From Pseudomonas marginalis (GTDB lineage: Bacteria > Pseudomonadota > Gammaproteobacteria > Pseudomonadales > Pseudomonadaceae): a DNA stretch of 64,000 bases. The notes under the pieces were generated by a model, which worked only from the letters and a program-made list of their open reading frames with translations, made no database searches and was not told where the DNA came from. The position numbers and the translations under genes are program-made. Shown here one piece after another: positions 9,791 through 18,318 of this stretch. The stretch lies in assembly GCF_008692035.1 (NCBI RefSeq), contig NZ_VTFG01000002.1, positions 1,798,001 through 1,862,000 on the forward strand. The letters run 5' to 3'. Each line of letters opens with the position of its first letter. The first letter of the stretch is position 1.

Positions 9791-10773
9791 GCCGTCGCCC
9801 CTCGGTTCACTGCACTGGAGGCTGCGACGACCAGCAGGATCAACACGCCCTGCACACCATTGACCCAGAAGCTGGAGAGGTTAAGCAGTTGAAAGCCATT
9901 GATCAGAAAACCAATCAACAGCGCCGCCAGCAACGTCCCAGGAATGCTCGCCACCAGCCGGCGGGAAAACACCACACCGAGAAAGGCGATCGCCACCACC
10001 GACAGCAGCATGTCACCGGAGCCGGTGGTGCTGCCGCTGAAGAACGCCGCCGAACACAGCGCAGCCACCGCGGCACATAGACCGGACAGCAGATAGCTCG
10101 ACAATACGTAGACGGGCACTCCAATGCCCGCCGCTTCGGCCGCCTGGGGGTATTCGCCCACCGCATGCAGGCGCAGCCCATAGGCCGAGTGCTGGATAAG
10201 CAGCGTCAACACGCCCGCCGTCACCAGCAGCACCCAGGCCAGGGCCGGTACGCCCAACCAGGTGCCACCACTGAGCAGGTCCAGCAGCGGCGAGTCCGTG
10301 GAGACCACCGTGTTCTCCGTCAACACCAACTCCAGCCCCGCCAATACATTCATGCTCGCCAGGGTCGCCAGCAACGGCGGCAAACGCAGCACCACCACGG
10401 CCAGCCCATTCAGCAAGCCGACCGCCAAACCGCAGCCCAGAGTCAGCAGCAACGTCAACCCGAGATCCAGGCCGGCATTATTGAGGCGGCTGAATACCGC
10501 CGCGCACAAGCCCAGGTTGGCCGCCAGCGACAGGTCCAGCCCTCCAGCCACCACGTTCGAGCCGCCGCCGATAATCACGCAGGTGAGCCCGAAGGCCAGC
10601 ACGCCGAGGATCGCCGACTGACTGAACACATTGGCCAGATTGCCCACCGACAGAAAATTCGGCGCAGCCACGGCAAACCCCAGCAGGATCGCCACAAACA
10701 CCCCCACCGACCCACGGCGCAGCACCAGCACCCACAACCGCTGCGATAACCCAGGCGTCGCCGCTTCAAGCAT
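9787..10773 (-). CDS. Sugar ABC transporter permease (RbsC type), proximal
   Basis: A 328-residue permease paralogous to the next gene. The open frame extends 45 codons further upstream into the ATPase gene, but the ATG at 10773 gives MLEAATPGLSQRLW and overlaps the ATPase stop by eight bases, the usual coupled arrangement. The membrane domain shows GGGSNVVAGGLDLSLAANLG, equivalent to the conserved G-G-x-D-L-S motif. Both permeases are about RbsC size and sequence-distinct, indicating a heterodimer. It works in the inner membrane with the ATPase and the periplasmic binding protein of the same operon. Confidence 0.85.
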   Translation of the reverse strand: MLEAATPGLSQRLWVLVLRRGSVGVFVAILLGFAVAAPNFLSVGNLANVFSQSAILGVLAFGLTCVIIGGGSNVVAGGLDLSLAANLGLCAAVFSRLNNAGLDLGLTLLLTLGCGLAVGLLNGLAVVVLRLPPLLATLASMNVLAGLELVLTENTVVSTDSPLLDLLSGGTWLGVPALAWVLLVTAGVLTLLIQHSAYGLRLHAVGEYPQAAEAAGIGVPVYVLSSYLLSGLCAAVAALCSAAFFSGSTTGSGDMLLSVVAIAFLGVVFSRRLVASIPGTLLAALLIGFLINGFQLLNLSSFWVNGVQGVLILLVVAASSAVNRGATA

Positions 10774-12289
10774 GTTCCACCTCGCGAGCATTTGAAGTCG
10801 CAGCAGCCACGGCTCCCGTCGCACAGGCCAGCAACTGATCGCTGTCCGCCTCCCCGGCACGGAATTCACCGGCGATCTCACCCCGATGCAGCACCAGGAT
10901 TCGGTCACTGATCCCCAGCAACTCCGGCAAATCCGACGACAACACCAGCACCGCCGCGCCCTCTTCCACCAAGCGTCCGATCAAGCGGTAGATTTCCACC
11001 TTGGCCCCCACATCCACCCCCACGCAGGGCTCATCCAACAGGTACACGGCGGAGCGGCGGCTCAGCCACTTCCCCAGGGCGACCTTCTGCTGGTTGCCGC
11101 CACTGAGCTGGCTGACCGCCGCTTGGGGCCCAGGCGCCTTGATTGCCAATTCGTCGATCAGCCGCAGGCTTTCCGCCTGCTCCTTGCGGCGGCTCAACAA
11201 GCCCCAGCGGCTGAACCGTCCGAGCCCCGCCAGCGTCAGGTTTTCCAGCACCGAAAGCACCGGCGAGATCCCCTGGCTGCGCCGCTCTTCCGGCACCAGC
11301 GCAAGGCCCTCGGCAATCGCCTGGGCCGGCGAACGCAGGCGCAGCAAACGCCCGTCCAGATGCACACTGCCGCTGTCGGCGCGCTCGACACCGAAGAGTG
11401 TCTTGAACAACTCCTTGGCTCCCGAGCCGACCAGCCCGGTCAGGCCGACGATTTCTCCGCGCCGCACCTCCAGATCGATCTGCCGATAGCGCCGCGCCAG
11501 GCTCAACCCGCGTACCTGCAACAGCGGCGCTCCCGGTGCAACCTTGGCCTTGGGGTACATCTCCTGCACCTCGCGATTTACCATCAGCCGCGCAATCTCG
11601 GCGCTGGACGTATGCCGGGGCTGCACCACCGCCACGTCCCGACCATTGCGCAGCACCGTGACTTCATCGCAGAGGCTGTCGATTTCCTGTAGGTAATGGG
11701 AGATGTACAGGATGGATAAACCCTGGTCGCGCAGGCGCTTGACGATGCGCAGCAACTGGTCGACTTCACGCTTGACCAAGGCCACGCTGGGCTCGTCGAA
11801 CACCAGGATCTTGGGCTGGCGAATCAACGCCCGGGTGATTTGCAGCACCTGGCGTTCGGCGCTGTTCAGCTCGCTCACCAGCGCACCGGCGGGCAATTGC
11901 AGATCAAAATATTCCGCCAGCAAGCGCTCGGCTTCACGTTGCTGCCGGCGTCGATCCACAAAGGGCCCGCGCCGCAATTCATGCCCGAAAAACAGCGCCT
12001 CGCCCACGGTAAAACTGGCGGGCAACAGACGCTCCTGATGGATGAACTGCACGCCCAGCGCATCCACCTGGCGCGGTGACAAGGCGGCGTACGACTGGCC
12101 ATCGATACTCACCTGCCCCGCGTCCGCCTTGTGGATGCCGGCCAGGATCTTGATCAAGGTCGACTTGCCCGCACCGTTCTCCCCCACCAGGCCGTGGATG
12201 CTGCCGCGTTCGACTTTAAGGCTTGCGTCATCCAGCGCCAGGGTGGCGCCAAAGCGTTTATGCAAGTGTTGCAGGTGCAATGCCGGCAT
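10766..12289 (-). CDS. Sugar ABC transporter ATP-binding protein (RbsA type)
   Basis: A 507-residue duplicated ATPase. The first half has Walker A GENGAGKST at 36-44, a signature-like LNSAERQ and Walker B ILVFDEPSVAL. The second half has a degenerate Walker A (GLVGSGAKELFKTLFG), signature LSGGNQQK and Walker B AVYLLDEPCVGVD. This asymmetric layout is standard for RbsA/XylG/MglA proteins, where the second site is hydrolysis-poor. It starts on the last base of the binding-protein stop and overlaps the following permease. It powers import of an unidentified sugar or sugar-like compound. Confidence 0.9.
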   Translation of the reverse strand: MPALHLQHLHKRFGATLALDDASLKVERGSIHGLVGENGAGKSTLIKILAGIHKADAGQVSIDGQSYAALSPRQVDALGVQFIHQERLLPASFTVGEALFFGHELRRGPFVDRRRQQREAERLLAEYFDLQLPAGALVSELNSAERQVLQITRALIRQPKILVFDEPSVALVKREVDQLLRIVKRLRDQGLSILYISHYLQEIDSLCDEVTVLRNGRDVAVVQPRHTSSAEIARLMVNREVQEMYPKAKVAPGAPLLQVRGLSLARRYRQIDLEVRRGEIVGLTGLVGSGAKELFKTLFGVERADSGSVHLDGRLLRLRSPAQAIAEGLALVPEERRSQGISPVLSVLENLTLAGLGRFSRWGLLSRRKEQAESLRLIDELAIKAPGPQAAVSQLSGGNQQKVALGKWLSRRSAVYLLDEPCVGVDVGAKVEIYRLIGRLVEEGAAVLVLSSDLPELLGISDRILVLHRGEIAGEFRAGEADSDQLLACATGAVAAATSNAREVEHA

Positions 12290-13275
12290 CAGTCACCCCG
12301 CAGTTGCTGAACCTGGTCCAGGTTGGCCGCGGTGGTCAGCAGCGTGGCCACATGGGTTTCCTTGGGCAGGTCTCGTTGCCCGGCCAGGTAGCGCGCCACG
12401 TTCTGCACAGCGGTCTTGCCGATCAACGCCGGTTGCTGCGCCACCACCGCCCCCACCGGCGAATTTGCCTGGCCGAGCAGCGCCAGCACTTCCGGCGTAC
12501 CGTCGACGCCGTAAGTCTTGATCTCGGTGCGCCCGGCATCGATCAGCGCCTTGCTCGCGCCCAACTGCGGAATGTCCCACGCCGACCAGATCGCCGAGAC
12601 GCTGCCCGCCGGGTATTTGTTGAGCAGCGCCGAGACTTGTGAATAAGCATCCTGCACGGTGTTGGGGATCACGTCGCGAAGTTCCGGCTGGATGATTTCC
12701 AGCTGGGGGTAATCCTTGAGCGCCAGCTTCAACTGGTCATAACGGATCGCACACACCGGCACGCCGTAGAAACCGTTGAACACCAGGATCTTGCCTTTGC
12801 CGCCGGCGTCCTTGATCAACTGATCGGCCAACGCCTTGCCGGTGGCGACGTTGTCGGAGGTGGTGTTGTTGAGGCTGTACTGGGACGGTGCATCGATGGT
12901 GAACAGCGGGATGCCGGCCTTGCTGATGCGCTTGAGCCAGGGGTCGATCACGCTGAGGGTGCCGAGGGTCTGGATCACGGCGTCGGGTTTCTGGGTGACC
13001 ACGGTTTGCAGCTGGGTCACCAGGTTCTTGTCGTTACGCCCGGCATCGAGGGTGATCGGCGTGCCGCCCAGGCGCTTGATCTCATCGACCTGGGCCTGGA
13101 ACGCCTTGATATCGAAATAGTGGCTGGTGCCGGTCATGCTCACGGCAATGCGCTTGCCGGCCAGGGACGGCACGGCCTCATCGCCCTCGGCAGCCTGGAC
13201 GCTGACGACATGGCCCAGCAACAGCGCGGCGCCAAGGCAGATCAAACGGGAAAGCGAGGAAAGGCTGGAAGGCAT
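12289..13275 (-). CDS. Periplasmic sugar-binding protein of the ABC importer
   Basis: A 328-residue periplasmic binding protein of the RbsB-like family. A signal peptide of about 28 residues ends near VQA-AEG, and the mature chain opens with the beta strand KRIAVSMTGTSHYFDIKAFQAQ. Later elements fit the fold: PDAVIQTLG, GIPLFTIDAP, KILVFNGFYG and TYGVDGTPEVLALL. It leads a four-gene minus-strand operon (binding protein, ATPase, two permeases), so its promoter lies in 13276-13465. The ligand cannot be deduced from the visible residues. Confidence 0.88.
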   Translation of the reverse strand: MPSSLSSLSRLICLGAALLLGHVVSVQAAEGDEAVPSLAGKRIAVSMTGTSHYFDIKAFQAQVDEIKRLGGTPITLDAGRNDKNLVTQLQTVVTQKPDAVIQTLGTLSVIDPWLKRISKAGIPLFTIDAPSQYSLNNTTSDNVATGKALADQLIKDAGGKGKILVFNGFYGVPVCAIRYDQLKLALKDYPQLEIIQPELRDVIPNTVQDAYSQVSALLNKYPAGSVSAIWSAWDIPQLGASKALIDAGRTEIKTYGVDGTPEVLALLGQANSPVGAVVAQQPALIGKTAVQNVARYLAGQRDLPKETHVATLLTTAANLDQVQQLRGD

Positions 13276-13417
13276 ACAGGGCTCCGCTGCGACCGGTGAA
13301 AGGGTTCACCAGGAGGCATTGCAGAGCCCGTGCCAGGATTTTTATTGCATTAAATCAAGGGGGTAACGTTTCCGCATGAAGGCGGACTGTCGTTCTGGGG
13401 CAACAACTGCCTGATAA

Positions 13418-13468
13418 CTGTTGCTCAGGCAACAGCTCTTGATCGTTCACCCTGGGAGGGAACGATCA
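13418..13468. other. Two hairpins between the two-kinase gene and the importer operon
   Basis: CTGTTGC/GCAACAG (7 bp, TCAG loop) lies at 13418-13435. TGATCGTTC/GAACGATCA (9 bp) lies at 13440-13468, and its right arm contains the stop codon of the upstream LPS gene. Neither is followed by a clear T run on the minus strand. They may be weak terminators for the LPS operon or operators for the importer promoter; sequence alone does not decide. Confidence 0.5.
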
Positions 13469-14908
13469 GGTCGGTTGCTTCGGCAAACGCTGATCAATCA
13501 GCTGATACAACGCACTACTCTCAGGCCAGTTCCGCATAAACCGCGCACGGTCCCTGGCATACGCCGGGGCGAAGCTGGCGGCAGAGCTGTGTTGGCACAT
13601 CGCGTCGAGGTCGATCAGTGACCAGCGATCCTTATCCCAGAACAGGTTATGGCCCTTGAAGTCGCCATGGCTGATGCGCTCGCGAATCAGCTCGGCGAAC
13701 AACTGGTCCAGCGCCAGCAGTTCGTTTTCCGGCGCGTCACCGTGTTCGATATAGGGCGCGAAACGCTCGATGATGTCCGGGCCCGGCAGGTATTCGGTGA
13801 CCAGGTAAGCGCGGCTGCGCAGCCAGAAAAAGCGCTTTTCCAGTACGGCCAGCGGCTTGGGCGTGGCGATGCCGAGGAACGCCAGGCGATTGCCTTCGCG
13901 CCAGGAATGCCAGGCGCGGCTCGGGCGCCAGAAGCGCTTGAGCCAATGGGCGAAGCCCTTGATGTTGTAGCGCTTGATCACCAATGGCCGGCCGGCCACA
14001 TCGACCTTGGCCACGCTGGCCGCACCACCGGTCTTGTACAGGTGGCCCTGGTCGAGCAACGCATCCGCCTGCTCCAGCACCGGCAGCATCGCCGGCTCTT
14101 CCTCGCGACGGATCGCGCGCAAGGCAAAGGCGCCACGCACCACGCTGAACAGCGTGCAGTCGCGCCCCACTTTGTTCAACAAGTCCTTCAAACGCCAGGC
14201 GCTGACCTTGCGCACCTGTTTTTCCAGGGCTTGCAGGGGCAAGGCGTGCTCGCCGTTGCTCAGCAGGTAGTACACCAGCAGTTCTTCGGTAAACGGCTCG
14301 AGGTTTTTCGGCAACTGGGCGAAAAACACCCCGAGGTTTTCCAGCACACGGTCGCGCGACAGGGGCTTGCCCGCCTCTTCAACACGAATGCCGGCGCCAT
14401 CGATCAAGTACAGCTTGCCGTCCCGGCGCAGCAGGTTGTCCAGGTGCAGGTCTTCCTGCCACAGGCCCTTGGCATGCATCTGGCCGATCGCACCCAGGGC
14501 CTCGGCCAGCACGGCGGTTTGCTCGTCGGCCAGTGGCGGTAGCGCTTCAACGGCGTGCCAGGCATCGGCCAGGCTCTCGGCACCTTCGATAAACTCGAAC
14601 AGCAGCCAGCCGCCCTCGCCGTCCTGCAAGCCATCGGCGAGCAACAGCGGGGTGGTCAGGCCTTGCTCGGCCAGCAGGCGTACGCCGCTGAGTTCACGCT
14701 GGAAATGCCGCGCGGCCTTGCCGCCCACCAATAACTTGGCCAGCACCGGACGCCCGCGCCAGATCGCCGCGCCCACGTAACGCTCGCCCGGCAACACCCG
14801 CAACAGGCTCAGCAGTTGCAGTTGGCCAGGGCCGGCGGCATCCGCCAGGTCGATAGTGAGGGGCAGGCTCGGCGTGCGGCCGGCGTTTTTCAACTCGGAC
14901 AGGCGCAT
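13466..14908 (-). CDS. Tandem kinase-fold LPS core protein (PA5006-like)
   Basis: A 480-residue protein made of two lipopolysaccharide-kinase-like (InaA/WaaP) domains in series. The N-terminal domain has a catalytic-loop-like QEDLHLDN at 151-158 and a metal-loop LID at 168-170. The C-terminal domain has VIKRY around 310-314 (candidate ATP lysine), HGDFKGHN at 414-421 and IDLD at 432-435. Both halves therefore keep Asp and Asn at the expected positions. It overlaps the ATG of its start with the stop of the wapQ-like gene and belongs to the waaF-to-here operon. It probably phosphorylates or otherwise modifies core heptoses; the substrate is inferred from context. Confidence 0.8.
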   Translation of the reverse strand: MRLSELKNAGRTPSLPLTIDLADAAGPGQLQLLSLLRVLPGERYVGAAIWRGRPVLAKLLVGGKAARHFQRELSGVRLLAEQGLTTPLLLADGLQDGEGGWLLFEFIEGAESLADAWHAVEALPPLADEQTAVLAEALGAIGQMHAKGLWQEDLHLDNLLRRDGKLYLIDGAGIRVEEAGKPLSRDRVLENLGVFFAQLPKNLEPFTEELLVYYLLSNGEHALPLQALEKQVRKVSAWRLKDLLNKVGRDCTLFSVVRGAFALRAIRREEEPAMLPVLEQADALLDQGHLYKTGGAASVAKVDVAGRPLVIKRYNIKGFAHWLKRFWRPSRAWHSWREGNRLAFLGIATPKPLAVLEKRFFWLRSRAYLVTEYLPGPDIIERFAPYIEHGDAPENELLALDQLFAELIRERISHGDFKGHNLFWDKDRWSLIDLDAMCQHSSAASFAPAYARDRARFMRNWPESSALYQLIDQRLPKQPT

Positions 14909-15660
14909 CAGCGGTTCTCCTTGTGGCTACGCCGCTTCGTCAGGCGTTGCAGCCAGGTGGTGACGAGCGCGCTGCCTTCGGGCTGATCGAGGTAAGCCGC
15001 CAGCAATTGACGCACCTGTGCGTCCGACCACTGCGGTGCCCGGCGCAACAACGGCTCCAGGTCCTTGACCCGGTCACGCCAGCCGAACAGCAGCGGGCGG
15101 GTTTTCTCCAGGTCGATCAACTGCGCGGCGTAGCCGTCCCCGGTGGCCTGCAGGAAAATATGCTTGGGGTAGAAACAGCCATGCACCTGGCCGACGCTGT
15201 GCAACCGGCGCGCCAGTTGACCGCAGGCCAGCAGGATCGCGCGGTGCTGGGCATCGCTGAGTTGCGCCCATTGCTCCAGCAACGAATCCAGGTCATTCCA
15301 GCCGTCCAGGGCACGGGTCAGCAGCATCGCGCGGTGCTCACCGGCGACTTTGCGCTCGCCGTAGAACGCCGCCTGCAACGCCGGGATCCCGAGCTTGCGG
15401 TAACGGCTGATGTTGCGGAACTCGCGGGAGAAACTGGGCTCGCCCAATGGCCGGTGCAAGCTGCGCGTGAGGTAGTTGCTCTGGCGCTTGAGGTAATAGC
15501 CGTGGCCGTCGAGTTCCAGGCGAAATACGCTGCTCCAGCCGCCACGACTGGTGTTCGGCTCGTCCACCGCGTCCAGTTGCCTGGCCCACAGGGCGTCGAA
15601 GGTCGCAAGGCCGTGGCGCTCCAGCAGGGCGCGATCTTCAGCCGCCAGGAAATCACTCAT
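14908..15660 (-). CDS. wapQ: LPS core kinase-like protein WapQ
   Basis: A 250-residue InaA-family kinase-fold protein. YYLKRQ at 55-60 supplies a candidate ATP lysine and LIDLEKTRP at 181-189 the metal-binding Asp. The catalytic loop reads HGCFYPKHIF at 160-169, so when aligned with HRDCYLCHFL of WaaP the catalytic Asp position is Cys. This may be a feature of the subfamily or mark reduced activity. It lies between two other kinase-fold genes with start/stop overlaps on both sides. The symbol follows the P. aeruginosa order (PA5007). Confidence 0.78.
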   Translation of the reverse strand: MSDFLAAEDRALLERHGLATFDALWARQLDAVDEPNTSRGGWSSVFRLELDGHGYYLKRQSNYLTRSLHRPLGEPSFSREFRNISRYRKLGIPALQAAFYGERKVAGEHRAMLLTRALDGWNDLDSLLEQWAQLSDAQHRAILLACGQLARRLHSVGQVHGCFYPKHIFLQATGDGYAAQLIDLEKTRPLLFGWRDRVKDLEPLLRRAPQWSDAQVRQLLAAYLDQPEGSALVTTWLQRLTKRRSHKENR

Positions 15661-16391
15661 TCACGTCCCTCGAAAAACTTCACTACGTGGCGAATCCGCC
15701 GTTTGTCCGACTCACTCAGGTGCCGACACCCACGGTACTGCATGTAGAAGCGCAGGCGCTGAGTGGCCGACAAGTGATACTTGGCCACCTTGTCCAGGCA
15801 GGCCAGGTCCTTGGTGATGCGATACTTGAGCCAGAAACCGCGCCAGAAATCGCCGTTGGGGCAATCGATCAGGTACAGGGTGGCCTGGTCGTCGATCAGC
15901 AGGTTGCGCCACTTCAAGTCGTTATGGGTAAAGCGATGATCGTGCATGGTGCGCGTGTATTCGGCGAGCTGGCGGCTGACCGCGTTGACCCACTTGGGGT
16001 CGCGCAGGCGCGCATCCTTACGTTCGGCCAGGACCGAGAGGTCTTCGGTCCTCGGCAACTCGCGGGTGATCATTGCGCCACGATCATAGGCCAGGCCGCT
16101 GCGCTCCAGGCCCCAGGCGACCACATCGGCGGTGGGAATGCCCCACTTGGCGAAGCGCTTGAGGTTCTGCCATTCGGACTTGACCCGCGGCTTGCCCAGG
16201 TAGCGCCGCAGGCCCTTGCCGGCGCCGGTGTAGCGTTTGACGTAGTAGTTGACCCCGCCACGCTCCACCCGGATCACTTCCGACAGCGGGTCGCGTGTCA
16301 GCCGCTCGCCTTGCAGGGCAAATACCGCTTCGAGGCTTCCAAAATCATCCGCCAGTGCGGCGTAGGCAGGCTCCAGGTTCCAACCCGCCAT
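15657..16391 (-). CDS. wapP: LPS core kinase-like protein WapP
   Basis: A 244-residue lipopolysaccharide kinase-family protein. It shows YYVKRY at 49-54 (ATP lysine), the catalytic loop HNDLKWRN at 156-163 with Asp and Asn in place, and LYLIDCPNGDF around 172-182 for the metal-binding Asp. It should therefore be an active phosphotransferase on a core heptose. It overlaps its neighbours by four bases or fewer on both sides, so it is co-translated with waaP and wapQ. The symbol follows the P. aeruginosa order (PA5008); the exact hydroxyl phosphorylated is not readable here. Confidence 0.82.
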   Translation of the reverse strand: MAGWNLEPAYAALADDFGSLEAVFALQGERLTRDPLSEVIRVERGGVNYYVKRYTGAGKGLRRYLGKPRVKSEWQNLKRFAKWGIPTADVVAWGLERSGLAYDRGAMITRELPRTEDLSVLAERKDARLRDPKWVNAVSRQLAEYTRTMHDHRFTHNDLKWRNLLIDDQATLYLIDCPNGDFWRGFWLKYRITKDLACLDKVAKYHLSATQRLRFYMQYRGCRHLSESDKRRIRHVVKFFEGRE

Positions 16392-17197
16392 CAGATCGCA
16401 TCCCCATAACGTTGCTTGCGCGCGTAGAGCTTGTCGGCCTTGCGCTGCATCAGGCTCAGGGACGCCGATTGCTCGGCCAGGACCTGGCGCAGCGGCTGGC
16501 GGAAGTAGCCCTTGAGGAAGCGCAATTTATCGCGCCGGGTCAGGCCGATGTCCAACGCTGAGTAGTACAGCGCTGAGAGGTCCTTGTCGCGCCAGCGCAG
16601 CGGCAGATGGGCGCGCATTTGCGCCCGGTGCAGGTCGATCACCGAGAGCTTGATGTTGCGTGCATCGATCGGCCTGGACGTGTCCAGCAGGAAGTGGCAC
16701 AGGTAGCAGTCGCGGTGATTCACGCCGCCCCGGTGCATGTCCCCGACCATGCGCGCCAGTTCGGCCGTGAGTGCATGGCGCAGTGCAGGTGTGGGCGGTT
16801 CGGCGACCCAGTTGACGGTCAGGTCTTCAAGGCTGATGGTCGGCGCCAGCTCTTCGGTGATGATGAACGAGTGCTGGTCCGCCGGGTTGCTGCCTTTTTC
16901 GCCGAAAGCCACGCCGGTCATGGTCGGCACGCCGATCGCCTGCAAGCGGTGAATGGCATCCCATTCCAGGCCGGCGCCGAGCACCGGCAGCTTGGCGGTG
17001 ATCAGGTTCTTGAAGATTTCCGCCCAGCCGATGCCGCGGTGGATTTTGACGAAATACGGGCGGCCATCCACCTCGGTGCGCAACGTGCGACGCGCCGCCA
17101 GTTCACGGAATACCTGGCCTTGTAGTTTCTCGACTTCGGCGAAGGCGTCACGCCCGGCCCATAACGTCTTGAACGGTTCGGCAAGAATCAACTTCAT
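16391..17197 (-). CDS. waaP: LPS core heptose(I) kinase
   Basis: A 268-residue cytoplasmic sugar kinase that phosphorylates heptose I of the inner core, a step reported to be essential in P. aeruginosa. Key residues are visible: Lys51 in PYFVKIHRG, the catalytic loop HRDCYLCHFLLD at 161-172 with Asp163, and VIDLHR at 186-191. Length equals that of known WaaP. It starts four bases before the waaG stop and ends at the wapP start. Confidence is high from motif, length and position between waaG and two further kinase-like genes. Confidence 0.93.
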   Translation of the reverse strand: MKLILAEPFKTLWAGRDAFAEVEKLQGQVFRELAARRTLRTEVDGRPYFVKIHRGIGWAEIFKNLITAKLPVLGAGLEWDAIHRLQAIGVPTMTGVAFGEKGSNPADQHSFIITEELAPTISLEDLTVNWVAEPPTPALRHALTAELARMVGDMHRGGVNHRDCYLCHFLLDTSRPIDARNIKLSVIDLHRAQMRAHLPLRWRDKDLSALYYSALDIGLTRRDKLRFLKGYFRQPLRQVLAEQSASLSLMQRKADKLYARKQRYGDAI

Positions 17198-18318
17198 CGT
17201 TTTGGCTCCGCCAGGATCACATCCGCAGCGCGCTGCGGCATGCTGTAGAGGTCGGCCGTCTCGGCGAAGGCCAACCCATTGCGGCCCCAGGCCGCGCGCT
17301 GTGCAGAATCGGTCAACATCTGCGCCAGGTACTGGTTCAACTGAGCCTGTTCAAACGGCTCGTCCAGCACCAGGCCGCTGTCGGCTTCGGCGATGTAATG
17401 GGCATAACCACATACGGCCGAGACCAGCACCGGCAACCCGGCCACCAGGGCTTCGAGCAACACGGTGCCGGTGTTTTCGTTGTACGCCGGGTGGATCAAC
17501 AGGTCGGCGCCCAGCAGGAAACGCGGAATATCGCTGCGCCCCTTGAGGAACTGCACGTTATCGCCCAGCCCGAGGGTGGCGCTTTGCAGTTGGAATACCT
17601 TGGGGTCGTCCTGGCCGATGACAAACAGGCGCGTGCGTTTTTTCAGCTCAGCCGGCAATGCGGCCAGCGCTTTCAGGCTGCGGTCGACGCCCTTGGTCTT
17701 GAAGCCGGAACCGATCTGCACCAGCAGCAGGTCGTCATCGCCCAGGTTGAACTCCTTGCGGAAGCCTTCACGAATCTCGGCCGCATTCGGCGGCGCGCGG
17801 CGGTCCTGGGCAATGCCCGGTGGCAGCAGGTGGAAACGCTCCAGCGGCGTGTCGTAATGCTTGATGAACAGCGGCTGCTGCACTTCGGAAATCATCAAGA
17901 CTTCGGTCTTGGCGTCCTTGGCAAACACCGCGCGCTCGTACTCGGCAAAGTGGCGATAGCGGCCAAAACTGCGGTACAGCGAATGGCGCAGGTTTTGTGC
18001 CTTGTCTTCGAAGCAGCCGTCAGCGGCGTAGTACACGTCCAGGCCAGGCATCTTGTTGAAGCCGATCAGGCGGTCCACCGGGCGCTTGGCCAGGTCGGCC
18101 TCCATCCAGGCGCTGAGCTTCTCGTTGCGCCGATGGTTGAAGAACGCCTTGACCGGCGCCACCAGCACTTCGAAGCCGGGCGGAATGTCGCCCTCCCAGA
18201 TCAGCGTGTAGACACGAATCTGATGGCCGCGCTGCTGGCACTCCAGGGCGATGCGCATGAAATCGCGCTGCAGGCCGCCGAAGGGGAAATATTTGTACAG
18301 AACAAAAGCCAGTTGCAT
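17194..18318 (-). CDS. waaG: LPS core glucosyltransferase WaaG (RfaG)
   Basis: A 374-residue GT4 glycosyltransferase that adds the first hexose (GalN in Pseudomonas, glucose in E. coli) to heptose II of the core. The N-terminus MQLAFVLYKYFPFGGLQRDFMRIA is characteristic of WaaG, including the membrane-associated, basic, aromatic helix region. The C-terminal domain has LLVQIGSGFKTKGVDRSL, LFVIGQDD and YNENTGTVLLEALVAGLPVL with paired glutamates. It overlaps waaP and abuts waaC, fitting one inner-core operon. Confidence 0.93.
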   Translation of the reverse strand: MQLAFVLYKYFPFGGLQRDFMRIALECQQRGHQIRVYTLIWEGDIPPGFEVLVAPVKAFFNHRRNEKLSAWMEADLAKRPVDRLIGFNKMPGLDVYYAADGCFEDKAQNLRHSLYRSFGRYRHFAEYERAVFAKDAKTEVLMISEVQQPLFIKHYDTPLERFHLLPPGIAQDRRAPPNAAEIREGFRKEFNLGDDDLLLVQIGSGFKTKGVDRSLKALAALPAELKKRTRLFVIGQDDPKVFQLQSATLGLGDNVQFLKGRSDIPRFLLGADLLIHPAYNENTGTVLLEALVAGLPVLVSAVCGYAHYIAEADSGLVLDEPFEQAQLNQYLAQMLTDSAQRAAWGRNGLAFAETADLYSMPQRAADVILAEPKR

